From NCBI RefSeq assembly GCF_023856365.1, contig NW_026042395.1:310001-374000 (forward strand): DNA of 64,000 bases, given 5' to 3'. The position numbers were made by a program, and so were the translations under genes. This stretch comes from Brienomyrus brachyistius. Taxonomy: Eukaryota; Chordata; Actinopteri; Osteoglossiformes; Mormyridae. The notes under the pieces were generated by a model, which had not been told where the DNA came from, did not search any database, and saw only the letters and a program-made list of their open reading frames with translations. Below are positions 1 to 11,059 of the stretch, piece after piece. Position 1 is the first letter of the stretch; the number at the start of each line of letters is the position of its first letter.

Positions 1-815
1 CTACGGGCTGTTTTGCGTGTCAAAGCTTATTAAATTCTGCATGCGACTCGGTTAAAAAACAACGATCGATAAATTTTCCATTTGTTTGTCCGCTCTGCGG
101 TCACGACGGAATGGCATTGGTTGGCCATCTGTCCGCGTCGGGTTTGTGGAACGTGAATTCAGATGCGCTGCGTAGTTTATCTAGTGTCCTTATATTCTAG
201 TCTCACCATTCGCCTTTCGGTAAACACCTAACATGATGCATGTGTTTGACTCAGGTAGTGTTTGGATACATATTAGGCTTATATTTACATATATTCAAAA
301 TACAAAGAAATACATATTAGAGGTAATTATGTTTTTAAATCTAGTTGAACAGGATTACTGAGACAACTTGGGGCAAATAAGGGGAAGGAAGCATGTTTCT
401 GTACATGCCCAGAAAATGATGCAGTATGATGAAGTATAGCAATTTATAAATGTCATTACTGGTGATTTAAGGCATATTATTTGAACCTGCATACAGAATC
501 ATTTATAATTCAGTTTTCTTTGTACAATATCAGGTTGTAACAGTCTAAGATAGTGTCTTTGTACTTTACAGTTTTAAACTGACCTGGTTTTTATAAAGGT
601 CTGGAGTAGCCAACATGCTTTATTGATCACCAAGTGACACTAGAACTTTAACTAGATGTTATATGTTAAATTTCCATTGTAGCTCACTTGAATTAGCCAA
701 CTGATTACTGTATGTAGGAGATGTGTGTTGTAGATAAGATTAAGTTGTTCAGTTTACAATCATGTGGAACTGACCATTTTCTCGTTATCAGATTTCCAAA
801 GCTTGATATCAGAAT
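1..815. other. AT-rich unique sequence, no gene seen
   Basis: This stretch has no long open frame and no repeat family that I recognise. It is AT-rich and could be intronic or intergenic. It ends where a GC-rich block begins at about 860. Confidence 0.5.
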
Positions 816-1337
816 TCAGAAGATTAATATAAAATTTTCAAGGATTGACACTGTAGCGATCCTAGGCGGCTGGTGGCGTGGGCGGGACGCTTTCCTGTGG
901 TGAGGGAGAAGATGACCTGAGTCACATGATAACCTGCTATCAGGTGGTGCTACCAGAACTGAGAGCAGATCCTGCTTTTGGCAGAAATGTGGATGCTGTG
1001 GATGTTCATCCCTGGTTACAGAAGTCGTCGGAAGTCCTTCGAGCGCTTTGTGAGACAGCTCAGCTTGAGAAGACGTGGAAGAGTCCCGGCTGCCGGCCCC
1101 CGGAGTCTCGCTCAGGGGCGTAGGCTCATCGCCGACGCGGCTGAGGTGACCTCCTCCGGTGGAGACCAGGCTCTGAGTCACCACCAACTGAGTTGATCGG
1201 TTATCAGGAAAGGTCAAATTAATGTTGCAATTCTCTTCCTCCATTTTAGCTTCTACAAATTCCTGTGACCGTGGTTTAGATGAATGGTGACAAACACAAT
1301 GATAATAAGCAGATTTTTTTAATGTACGATATTTCAC
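816..1337 (-). CDS. candidate exon or short ORF of unknown function
   Basis: A 173-codon open frame on the minus strand lies in a GC-rich island (about 860-1200) with AT-rich DNA on both sides, as an exon might. The first ATG is at 1337. A better start is the ATG at 1244, which has A at -3 and G at +4 and begins MEEENCNINLTFPDNRSTQL. The product would be polar and rich in Ser, Thr, Pro, His and Gln, with no transmembrane segment and no domain that I recognise. A possible splice acceptor (pyrimidine-rich, ending CACCACAG when read on the minus strand) lies inside the frame near 897-905, so only part may be exonic. The plus strand is also partly open here (878-1123), so the openness may only reflect base composition. 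I cannot name a gene. Confidence 0.2.
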   Translation of the reverse strand: MKYRTLKKSAYYHCVCHHSSKPRSQEFVEAKMEEENCNINLTFPDNRSTQLVVTQSLVSTGGGHLSRVGDEPTPLSETPGAGSRDSSTSSQAELSHKALEGLPTTSVTRDEHPQHPHFCQKQDLLSVLVAPPDSRLSCDSGHLLPHHRKASRPRHQPPRIATVSILENFILIF

Positions 1338-2837
1338 TTCTGGCTACCTGGATTTCAGCTAGCTGCTAAGTTAATCTCCTCTCATATTCTGGCCTCATCA
1401 AAGCAGGTTCTTGTTCTCTTCATACTTGCTTAGAAAATAGAATTACCTCGTTTTCATTTTCATTCATGCACTCGTCTAAATTAGTTTATCGTGTAATATT
1501 TGTTGATGCCTCTAGCCAGCAAGACACCCTAAACACAAATGTAAACCTTTTTCTGTCATGTTACTAAAGAATGAATATAAGTGTTACTATATTGTCAACA
1601 TCTTGTGTCAGTTTATCAGTCTGTGAAAGGCTGCATCGTCCTAAGCTGGTTTCCAGCACGCTGAGCCTGGCGGCACTGTACTGGTGAAACGAAACCATCT
1701 TTTATTTGTTGGATACATCTACATACACATTTCAGTCATTACAGTGCTCAAGTGACCCATTTTCTAAGCTAAAAGACGGAGAGTGGTGACCAGTTTGAAA
1801 GTGGAGGATTTACTGCGGTGATTTCAGCTACAGGGGTCATTTGAATGTCTTGTTCGATCCATTGTCACGCCAAAGCTTTTATGAATCAAGGCCTTTATGC
1901 CACGTCAGTATATAAACCCTCACTGACATTTCGACATGTTTGATGTGATAATGGTACTTATGTATTTCATTTGGTGCTATTTATTTACTTTATTTAAGGA
2001 AACTTTGGAATAGCTACATTTGAAAAATCGTCAAGTGTTTTAATTAAGGGTTTGTTGTGGGGCTGTTTTCTGTTATTCATGTGGGCTTCGCTGGTCAACA
2101 ACCAGCACTTAACTCTGCCTGCTCAATACGAAGAGCGGCAAAATGAAAATGCCTCCGTGATTCATGGCAGCGAAGCTGAAATTGCAAGGTGTGAGCATGA
2201 AGCATGTTTCTCTGGCCAGGACAGGCTGCCGATCCTGACACTGCCAGAATGCGATGCAGGCCAGAGATGGGAGGCATCCGGCTCGGTCAGTCCGGGAGAC
2301 CTAATTACACTACTGAAGGCAGAGCGGCAGAAGTCCCGAATGTTTATTACCTGTCCGTGACGCTTCCACCCAAACAGGCCCGTTCTGATGCGGCTGCTGA
2401 ATCATAAAGCACTGTCCGCCTCCATGTAGCGCAGTGTACCCGCCGAGCCACAGTGCAGCAAACTCCATGATGGCGTTACAGACGCCAGGGGGTGTCCCTG
2501 CTCAGACGCCTTGAGGTGCAGACTGGTGTCCCACGTGGAATTAAAAAACAAGGGGGGGAAAAAATCAGCAAAACACAACAGGCACTAAAAATAAAGCTTC
2601 CCGCAACCCAAAGATGGTTTATTTATGATGGAAAATCCCAAGTGGGCGGGGTTCAACAATAGGAACTAAGCAGAATTGCCAATGAGAAGTAGGTTAAGCT
2701 GGCCGTTGATTGGCGGCACACGACAGTCCCGCCTACTCTGAGTCTTTAAGCTTCCTTATCCTGTTTTTAACAAACTGCATGTCTTCCGGAGAGCGGTTGT
2801 TGTTCCTGGTGGCAGCGGCCCAGTGTGTGTGAGAGCA
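1338..2837. other. unique sequence, no gene seen
   Basis: AT-rich to about 2050, then more GC-rich from 2100 to 2500 with short overlapping open frames on both strands (the longest is 102 codons). No splice-framed or family-like protein is visible. Confidence 0.45.
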
Positions 2838-2945
2838 CTGCAGCTTGTATGCATCCCAGCCCTCTGCTGGAGCCTGTGCTTCCCAGGACAGGCTCCAGAT
2901 CACAGTGACCCTAATTAGATAAGCGGTTATTGAGCATGGATGGAT
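2838..2945 (+). mobile_element. SINE A, 3' fragment
   Basis: This matches the 3' part of the fuller copy at 13060-13397. It has the block resembling GGGATAGGCTCCAG (here GGACAGGCTCCAG), then GTGACCCTAATTAG, then ATAAGCGGTT and the start of an ATGG-type tail (GGATGGAT). The tRNA-like head is missing. Confidence 0.7.
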
Positions 2946-2957
2946 TCCAGGCCCAGG

Positions 2958-3093
2958 AGGGGTCTCAGAGCAAGGTACTTAACCTGAATTTCTCCAGCGT
3001 TACATTGTATAAATGGCTAGGAACTGTGGCTGATGTCACTTTAAATAAAGTGTCCGCTAAACGACACAATTAATAATAATAATAATAATAATT
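2958..3093 (+). mobile_element. fish SINE 3' region with (TAA)n tail
   Basis: The block reading GCAAGGTACTTAACCTGAAT, then CTCCAGCGTTACATTGTATA and a decayed AAGTGTCCGCTAAACGAC, follows the 3' region of common fish tRNA-derived SINEs, from memory of that family. It ends in a (TAA)n stretch at about 3071-3092, as expected for a retroposed tail. Confidence 0.6.
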
Positions 3094-3154
3094 AATAATG
3101 CACAATAATCAAAATAATCATAATTAATTTGAATCTCCCCCAGCATTAATTTCT

Positions 3155-3748
3155 ATACAGGTTAAAAAAATGTATGCTGCTTATAAAATTTGTTAGATTT
3201 GCATTAGCACTTTCATAACGCCTGCATAATGCCTTCGTAAACATTCAGTGCACCTTCATAACGCCTGCATAATGCCTTCGTAAACATTCAGTGCACCTTC
3301 ATAACGCCTGCATAATGCCTTCGTAAACATTCAGTGCACCTTCATAACGCCTGCATAATGCCTTCGTAAACATTCAGTGCACCTTCATAACGCCTGCATA
3401 ATGCCTTCGTAAACATTCAGTGCACCTTCATAACGCCTGCATAATGCCTTCGTAAACATTCAGTGCACCTTCATAATGCCTGCATAATTCCTTCGTAAAC
3501 ATTCAGTGCACCTTCATAACACATTCATAGAACATTCATAAGCAGCATGTAAGCATACCTTACTAGCTGTAGTATACATTAATAACAAACATTATATGAT
3601 ACTAACAAATCTTAGGATTGTATAGTGATTGTTATTAATGTATATTCAAGCTGTTAAGGTATGTTAGGATGTTAAGGTATACTTACGTACTTCTTATGAA
3701 TGCATTATGAAGGTGCACTGATTGTAAAGCGTTATATAAAACCTGTAT
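3155..3748. mobile_element. inverted-repeat (MITE-like) element with an internal minisatellite
   Basis: The ends carry a 9-bp terminal inverted repeat, ATACAGGTT at 3155-3163 and AACCTGTAT at 3740-3748. A long imperfect inner inverted repeat pairs about 3504-3590 with about 3627-3720: the left arm starts CAGTGCACCTTCATAA, and the right arm ends in its near-complement GGTGCACTG. No protein is encoded. This fits a non-autonomous, foldback DNA transposon. The superfamily is not determined, and I could not define a target-site duplication with confidence. Confidence 0.6.
3212..3530. repeat. 43-bp minisatellite, 7 copies plus a partial
   Basis: Copies start at 3212, 3255, 3298, 3341, 3384, 3427 and 3470, and a partial one starts at 3513. 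The first six are virtually identical and the seventh has a few changes (CATAATGCC, ATTCC). The unit begins TTCATAACGCCTGCATAATG and ends CATTCAGTGCACC. It lies inside the inverted-repeat element and was probably amplified from the left arm, because GTGCACCTTCATAA also appears there. Confidence 0.95.
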
Positions 3749-3752
3749 CCTT

Positions 3753-5368
3753 AAAGTGCCTCTCTACCATTTTCCTTTATCGTTCTCATTCCGCTCACCC
3801 CATATCTGCAGCAATATGTATAAACCATCTGGCTGGCATTTTGCAGATGTGAACAGTTAATATGATTAATATAATTAAATGCAGAGCTGTTAGTTCAACC
3901 TGTCTGACAGTATTTTAAAAGGCATATCTTGTTCCATTATTGTGTCTGGGTTATTTTCAGGTTTACCTTAATGTGCCTGCGACTTATTCTCTTAAGTGGC
4001 AGATAAATATACGTTCGTTTCTGTTTCAACGATGAGGTGGATTGTTTAGATAAAAATTGTTTAGATTTTTAATTGTTACAGCTTTTATGTAATCTACTTT
4101 TTCGAGAGCAACTCGCGGATATTGTGCATAATAGAATGATATGCATGTATATAATGGTCTTGTTTTTCAAACATTAGTTTGAAGTACAGTATTGTCAGCA
4201 GCTTAATGTGTGCCTGAACCTGCATGTTATTGTCAAAGTCCTTAGGGGAACAACCAGAAAACTGACTCCAGTGGTGTGTGCGCGCCCCTCAGTCACAGGG
4301 AGGGCGACCCCGCTTGAGTGGAAAGACAGGGGCCATAATCCTCACACCGCACAAGCGGTTTTCCAGGAGTGAAGGTCGGTGCAGTCGCGCCGGCTCGCCG
4401 AGCTCGCCTCGTTAATTCTCCCCCCCAACCCCCGCCCGGCTCATTGCTCAGCCGCTAAGCTCGGCGAGAAAGTTGACCCTGGGCTAATTTCCTCTAGCCT
4501 CTGCTCGCACCCTTCTAACGGGTTCCCAGAAGCTCCTGCTTGGCACGTGAATCCCACAGGCCTTCTTCATTAAGTCTCCCAACAAAAAAATAAGGACATC
4601 ATTAAAGTCTCTGAGATTTGGCCTGCTTAATTAGCCCCTGCCTAGACTCCAGTAATAGACTGTATGTGGAGTTTTTCCTTCACTTCAGTCTGTTCACAGA
4701 TTCTAATTTATTGCACTATATTAAACTGTCCCAGCTTAATGGTGAGGTTTTAGGGAAGGAGTTCCTGATCCATCACTTACAATGGATGCCCAATATAACA
4801 TCCTATCATTCATAAAGGGAGGGGAGAGGTTTTTTTTAAGCAAACAAAAAAAATCGAAAATTACAGGAGTTTATTTGGAGTTTCTTTTGAAAGAAAGGTG
4901 ATGGAGATCGGGCTGCCGAGCTTGATCCTTCCGTACTGGTGCTCTTATATTCGATTCTTCATGGACACTGAAACCCCCGTCAGGACCTTAATTTTTCTTG
5001 GAAACATTGCATTTTATCAATTATACTAATAAAGTTGCTCCACCTGGTTTTATGATCAAGATGGTATGAAAAAAATTGCATTACATTTTATTGATCATCA
5101 GACCTACTTATCCTTGGTCCTGCACCTCTGAAGTCTGGTCTTGGTTCTGATTCTGAGCTAATAAATGAATGCGCCTGGTTCCCAGTGGACTTCTCGGCGC
5201 TCCTAAGCCAGTGGCCCTGCTTCCCAGTGGCCTTTCTTTCGCGTTATCGTTGGACCAGGTGGTTTCTGTTTCTCCTCCATGTCATTTCTGGCTCATGGAG
5301 ACATAAAGACGATGACATCTCTCCATCCATTAACAGAACACTAGATCAGTATGTAATACTGTACCAAG
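3753..5368. other. unique sequence; possible conserved non-coding block at about 4380-4800
   Basis: No gene is seen. The part from 4380 to 4800 contains low-complexity-free blocks with TTAATT and ATTAG-type cores and open frames too short to judge (64 and 65 codons). It could be a conserved regulatory block. This is inference only. Confidence 0.25.
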
Positions 5369-5503
5369 GTCATCCATCCACCCATCTTCTGGAACTGCTT
5401 GTCCTATTCAGGGTTATGGGGGGGTCCGGGGCTTATGCTGGAGGTGAAGGGAACAAGGCAGGGAACAGCCCAGGATGCGGCGCCAACCCGCACCTAAGTT
5501 ATG
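5369..5503 (-). mobile_element. SINE A, 3' fragment (inverted)
   Basis: Read on the minus strand this ends with the CCxGGATAAG-like block, AGCAGTTCC and then GATGGGTGGATGGATG, matching the 3' part of the 13060 copy. The tail is the CATCCATCCACCCATC at the left edge of this segment. The tRNA-like head is absent. Confidence 0.7.
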
Positions 5504-5531
5504 TATTTTTAAAAATCTGCATGGCCTTTTC

Positions 5532-5557
5532 GCACCATGCATCTGCATGCATGGTGC
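5532..5557. repeat. short perfect hairpin
   Basis: The arms GCACCATGCAT (5532-5542) and ATGCATGGTGC (5547-5557) are perfect inverted copies around a CTGC loop. The stem extends further with one mismatch into a T run and an A run. No function is implied. Confidence 0.9.
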
Positions 5558-8384
5558 AAAAAAATGTAGCTAATTGAAGAACAGCAATTGATATTTAAAA
5601 ACAGTAAGCACATTACAGGAGATGGAGAAAACAATATTCTTTCGATTACAAATTTGTTTTACAGGATTTATTTATTGACAATATTTCCACCATGCGCCAT
5701 GCAGTTTTAGTGAAACAGGTTATCCCTAATCGTATTGAAATTCTGCACCACACTGTGTTTGCAATACTCTTTTTTGTCTTTTCATAATTAGCTTTGAGCA
5801 TGTAGATAACAAATATAGAGGTGTGAACTGCTTGTAATGTCTCTGTGATGGGCTGCCATTAGGAATGTGGGCATTTTATGCAGGACAGAGAGATAAATCT
5901 GTCATTTTACATGACGCATTGCATGCCGGACTCATTTTTTAGCAGTACTTTTAACCGAACCACTGAAGCCACTGTGAGTTATCCGTCAGATTTTTTTTTT
6001 TAAATGATGCTTTGGCAGTCAAAAAATAGGCAAGGATGCATGTAAGCAGGGGATCATCAGGTGATCCTCCAGCAAGCCTCAGGTTACGTGGGGCTGCTTG
6101 GAGCTGTTGCTGGCTTATATGTTTTAATTGAGTTTGTTAATGGCCACAATCTGATGGGGGGGGGGGGCATTTCTGGGCACTCAAGAGAGCCATAACTTTA
6201 GCTTACAGTCTTTTTATTACAAAGGACAAAATTAAAACTACTAGGGAACTTTTTTTTTTATTAAAATTAATGGACCATGTGTTTTGCCGTCAGTGAAAGC
6301 AATTTGCTGCACCCCACCCCCCCCCCCCCCACCTTTTTTTTTTTGGCCTGTTCTGATTGGTGAAACCTTGCAGAGACTTTGCTATTGTAATGCTAATGTG
6401 ATTTAATACGTTTAATGCACCGGTGTCCTTGTGGCAAATTGTGGCAAGTGCACAATTGGAGCAAGACGCCGCCCCCCCCCCCCCCCCCCCACCCCCACAC
6501 TTTGGGATGTATTTAAATTTTTTAATAACTCAGACAAAGAGGACGAGATGTTGTGTAGAAACCGCTGAATCAGCCTCTGAAGTGACGAGACGCTTCTCCT
6601 TTGTTATCAATGCCACCGATGTCACATTACCAGCCCGCGGAAATGGCTCCTCATTCGTTTTAATCCTGCCCAACCTTGTTTTTGCTATAACTATTTTTCG
6701 AGTCGCCGCTTTGTCGGTCTGTTCTAACCAGAAACCTTGCCCAGATGCGTGAAGGTCTCCCATAGGTTCACTGAACAGAACGTTGACGAATTACGGCCCG
6801 ATTCACTAACCCTTCCTCAGATGTTTTCTGCGTTGAAGGACACATCCTTTAAAAGCCCTGTTTTTATACACCATCCACCCCAGTGTGGCCTGACATTACT
6901 CTGCTCGCTTAATTTTCATACTGCAGTACATTTTTTGTCCCTGAAAAAACAAAAAAAAATGTTCTTTCATTATAAAGACCCAGACTGTACATTATATTTA
7001 TTATATTCTATAAATTTTCTATAAATTCATTTATTGGTCCATGTTTTTATAAAAATATTAAAACGATACTGTAACTACGCAGTGTGCCATTTTTACGCTC
7101 ATTTCAGAAGCAGCTAAAAAATATTTTTTCCGGTTCAATAATAAGAACAAGCTGTTGATTTTCTTTTTAATGTATAATTACGCGTCAGTCTTTATTAAGA
7201 TTTTTCATTAGCATTAAAAGCATGAGTAATATTTTTATGTATATTGTATGAGTGTGTATTAATGAATTACCTTTTCTAAGCATCTTTCCTATTTTAAAAA
7301 TGAACTTCATTTAAGGAAATTTTTTTATTCTTGAGAGATGCGGTACGCCTGAAGCTTTGAGAGGAATCAGCAGGTCGAGGGGGTGGGTGTGAGGATAGGG
7401 AGCGGGCTAGCGCGGGGGGCTCGCTTCTGGGTCATCCAGAGAGCGCCACGCTCTGTGACCTACTTGTTTCTGCGAATCACTAACTGCATGCACAAGTTTA
7501 GCGATCGCTGGCCTGCTTCTCGGCTGATCGGTGAGGCTTCGCTGTGGGTTTGTAGCAGCAGAGAAACCGGCTAGAAGTCGCCGCGAGGCAGGGTGAAACC
7601 GCAGAAGCTGAATGGTCCCAGGAAATCCAAGATTACTTACTGAAATCCAACAAAAAGCACCTTTGACCCATTAGCGGAACAACATGTCAACAGCACATTT
7701 GTAAGCTTTATGTGGAAATATGGCAGTCGCTGATCTCTGTGTCCTCATTGGCCCTTTCTAACGAGCGCTTATTAATTGAAGCCAGCTGAGCTCAATCAAG
7801 TGGAAACGTATCACACGAGGCGGACTTGCGTGAAAAGAAGCAGCATTGCGGGGGATCGCCCCCCTCACAGACTCGGCGGGCTTGCCTCGTGTTAATGCGT
7901 TCCATCACTCATGCGGCATTGCTACAGCACAGCAGATTTGCCCCTTCTTCTCTGCCGCCGCCACTGCATCCTGCGCACACAGTGAATGTCTGTGCCCAGC
8001 TACTCCGCGAGGAACACGGACACTGCAGCGGTAGTGAAGTTTTCACTGTATGTGACGCATAACTTACTCTAATTCCTCGCAACGATTTCTAAAAAAAAAA
8101 AAAGTAATTTCAATTTCTAAAAGCCTGCAAGTCTTGCAAAGCCCTCAGCGTTTTCACTGTTGAAAAATCTCCTCCTGCAGGAGCAGAGGGAGGGGAGAGA
8201 CCAGGCCGTGTGTTCTCCTCGGAGGTACTCCTCTCCCTCCTCTCCGATTTCTCCTTATTTGACCCCGTGACCTGTGATTGGTGCCTACTCGGCTGTCCTG
8301 CTGTGCAGCTGCCAATCATCTTGCACCTGCTGCGGTAATGGTGATGGAGAAGGAGTGTGTCAAACATTAAATAATATAGACAGA
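5558..8384. other. unique sequence with G/C homopolymers, no gene seen
   Basis: Contains poly-G at 6156-6167 and poly-C at 6317-6330 and 6472-6490. AT-rich DNA fills 6900-7330. The block 7610-7830 has TTATTAATTGAAG and other AT-core motifs in complex unique sequence and could be a conserved non-coding element. The open frames here (up to 129 codons, minus strand 8110-8499) look incidental, and part of that one overlaps the next SINE. Confidence 0.3.
6472..6490. repeat. poly-C run, 19 bases
   Basis: An uninterrupted C19 tract. It produces a polyproline stretch in an accidental open frame that should not be read as protein. Confidence 0.95.
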
Positions 8385-8690
8385 GGATGGGTGGCCCAGT
8401 GTGTAGCAGCGTGGCCTCACATCTCCAGACCCGGGAGGTCAGATCCGGCTCCTGACTGTGTGTGTGTGTGCAGTTCTCCCCTTGTATTGTGATTATCATC
8501 TTACCAGCCTAAAACACATGGTTAGATGAACCAGCGGCTGTAAATTACACACAGCTTCTGAGTGTGTGCCTCATAATGGACAGGCTTACTGTGCTGGGTG
8601 TCTTCATTCCCATTGCATCCTGGGACAGGCTCCAGACTGACTGGGATGCTGTAATGGGTAAGTGGTTATAAAAGATGATTGAATAAGCAA
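8385..8690 (+). mobile_element. SINE A, diverged copy
   Basis: The head GGGTGGCCCAGTGTGTAGCA, then GTGGCCTCACATCTCCAGAC and a B-box-like GAGGTCAGATCCGG correspond to the tRNA-like head of the 13060 copy. The 3' part holds CATCCTGGGACAGGCTCCAG and GGTAAGTGGTTATAAAAGAT. The middle is rearranged and includes a short GT tract. Confidence 0.75.
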
Positions 8691-10289
8691 ACGGTAATTA
8701 TCTTGCAGCCAGGATCCGTGTCTGCCCTCCTGGTCCTGAAATGGACGGCCAGCTTTTAAATCTTGCATGAAAATGGTGTCAGAATTCAGAAGAATGAGAG
8801 GCAAATGGGCAGAGTTCTGCACGTTTTCTATAGACACTCGCTTTCAGATGTGAGATCAGGAGGTTCAGCGATTCCCGCGTTGCGCGTACCCATGCGCGGT
8901 TGCTGTCCGCGGCGCCGACCGGCTCGTGGAACGCGGCACCCAGCTGTCAGCGATACTAAAACAGGCGTTTTCTGCAAGAGGACATGCTGCTGGTGATGGC
9001 TGCACCGTCTGCCTCAGCTGCGACAAATATCACGTTTCAGATCGTCTGCGCTGTGACAGCGCCAGTGCCCCCCCTCCCCCCCCCCCATTCACAGGGCTCG
9101 CACTTCCTGTGTCCTCAGCCGTGCGACACGGGTCAAAGCGGGGGATGTTAATCCAGTCTCTTTCCAGCCCCCTGGCTGATTTAATGAGAATGCAGCATCC
9201 CTGTGGTTTCAGCCCCCCCGTGGGGCCCAACAGGAAAATCACTCAAATAAGGAGCGATTTAACCCCTCCTCCCTCCACCTTTCCTTGCGCCATATCAGCT
9301 GTTCTGGAAATTTCTTCGCTGATACGTCATCAGGATCCTGATACTTTTCGGAACAGGTAGACGATTTGATTAATAAAAGGAGCTTGTTATGCATTATGCA
9401 TCTTCTTTTGACCAAGAATGTCATTGGGGGGGGGGGTTATACCTCCACATGGAGCAATAAAAGCCATCAGTTTCAACTGATGAAAAATGCCACCTTCTAT
9501 ACGGGACTGTAAAATCCCTATAATGCTTAATATGCCATTATTAGGCTTTATGTCGTCTCGCGGTGTCATGGTACCTCCCTTAGATACACATGGCTTATTA
9601 CCTACGCACTCTCCTCTCACCATCAGCACACTGTAATTGAGTCAGCTGTAAAAAATAAAAGAAGAAGAGGATAATTAACTGGCTCCTCGGTTGTGTTTGG
9701 AGGTCAAATTGCCTTGCCGCTCCGTGGCAATTTGGGGGCTCCTGCATGCCTGCTGCAGAGTCCCAGAAGGAAGACTCTAACCTTTATCCAGCCGCTCTTG
9801 TTATAATCGTCCTAATTAAAAAACACACACAGGGGGTCAAACGGAAGTGCGCCCCCCCCCCCCCCCCCCCCCGCGCCTTTGGGTTTCTAACGTCATCCCC
9901 AGTTGGATGGGCTGCCCCCTTTATAGCTGCAGCGGAGGAGGGCTGGAGGCTTGGCATGGGCAGCCTGTCCAGATGCACAGGAAATTACAGACCAGTAAAG
10001 TCAGAGACACGCTGAAGCAGACTGGCGGTTCCTTTCACCGAGCCTCAATGCCTCAAACTTCATGGGTATTTTGTCCATCTGCTGTCTGTTTTTGCACGTC
10101 GCTGGTATGATGTAAGGTTATTTCATGGTAATTACCGAATAAGCTACTAAAGGAAAGCTTCTATACACTGTCTGCATTTTAATCATTTTGCATGCCACCA
10201 TAACTGTTGACGATAATCCGAAGCCATTCAATCCTTTTTACTGTTCAAACTGCATAAATGTACAATATTTATAGGTGTATGCTTTCATT
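8691..10289. other. unique sequence; possible conserved non-coding block at about 9370-9740
   Basis: No gene is seen. The block at 9370-9740 contains TATGCATTATGCA (9388-9400), a palindromic POU-like motif, plus GTAATTGAG and AATTAACTGG, in complex unique sequence. Poly-C and poly-G runs lie at 9076-9086, 9426-9436 and 9852-9872. The short Pro-rich and Gly-rich frames around those runs are artefacts. Confidence 0.3.
9852..9872. repeat. poly-C run, 21 bases
   Basis: An uninterrupted C21 tract, one of the longest in the window. Confidence 0.95.
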
Positions 10290-10372
10290 CGTCTGCCATA
10301 CCTGCTTGTCCTATGTGGCATTACGGGGGTCCAGAGTGTCCAGAAGGGGTATCAGCCCATCACAGGGATAGT
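10290..10372 (-). mobile_element. SINE A, short 3' fragment (inverted)
   Basis: On the minus strand it reads CCTGTGATGGGCTGATACCC, then CTGGACCCCCGTAATGCC and ATAGGACAAGCAGGTATGGC, which follows the order of the fuller SINE A copies (CCTGCGATGGGCTGG, GGACCACCCGTGACCC, AGGATAAGCGGTT). Only about 80 bp remain. Confidence 0.6.
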
Positions 10373-10810
10373 TACATACAGTGCATTATATACAGTACTG
10401 CTCATAAGGGTTAGGCAGTCAGAGGAAATGTTTAACGCTATTGATCGGGGTGGTAAGTGGATATTTGCCCAGAACAAAAAAACAAAAATTAACATTAGAA
10501 CATATGAAAATGCACAAAAAGAATTTCTCCTCTTCTCCTGATACTGCTATCTTGTTGGTTAGATGAAGTTTGGTTCCCCGAACTCCCCCCAGCCAGTCCA
10601 CGTGTGCGTTAAATATCACCACCAGCACAATTAATTAATGAATTACATTCGTTAAATGATTTGCTGAGGTAATGACTGGCCAAACATGGCATGCTGGTGC
10701 TCTACCACCAGACCCTCGGCTGTATTGGATGGTCGCTGCAAACACTGGGGTGAGTTTAAGAGAGGCGTCGAAATGGCAAAGCTGACACACTTTGGCACAT
10801 GTTGTGTGTC

Positions 10811-10858
10811 ATGTGTGTGTGTGTGTGTGTGCGCGCGCGCTTGGGGGGGGGGGGGGGG
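10811..10858. repeat. compound (GT)n-(GC)n-poly(G) tract
   Basis: A GT microsatellite passes into GCGCGCGCGC and then G16 (10843-10858). About 20 bases downstream lies TTTGGGGACCAAAATGTCCC (10881-10900), the core palindrome of the microsatellite-bearing element found at 27.9, 37.9 and 49.3 kb, so this may be a scrambled copy of it. Confidence 0.85.
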
Positions 10859-11059
10859 TGGGAGGTTTGCATAGATCACATTTGGGGACCAAAATGTCCC
10901 AAAAGTGCGGTAAAAGGGCCAAGTTGGGATGGCGAGATTACTGGGTCAGAATGGCAGGTCTTGTGGGGTGTTCCTGGTGTGTAGTAGTCAGTACCTACCA
11001 AAAGTGGTTTATGGAAGGTGGGCCGATGATGGGGTCATGGGCTCCTAAAACTCACTGAT

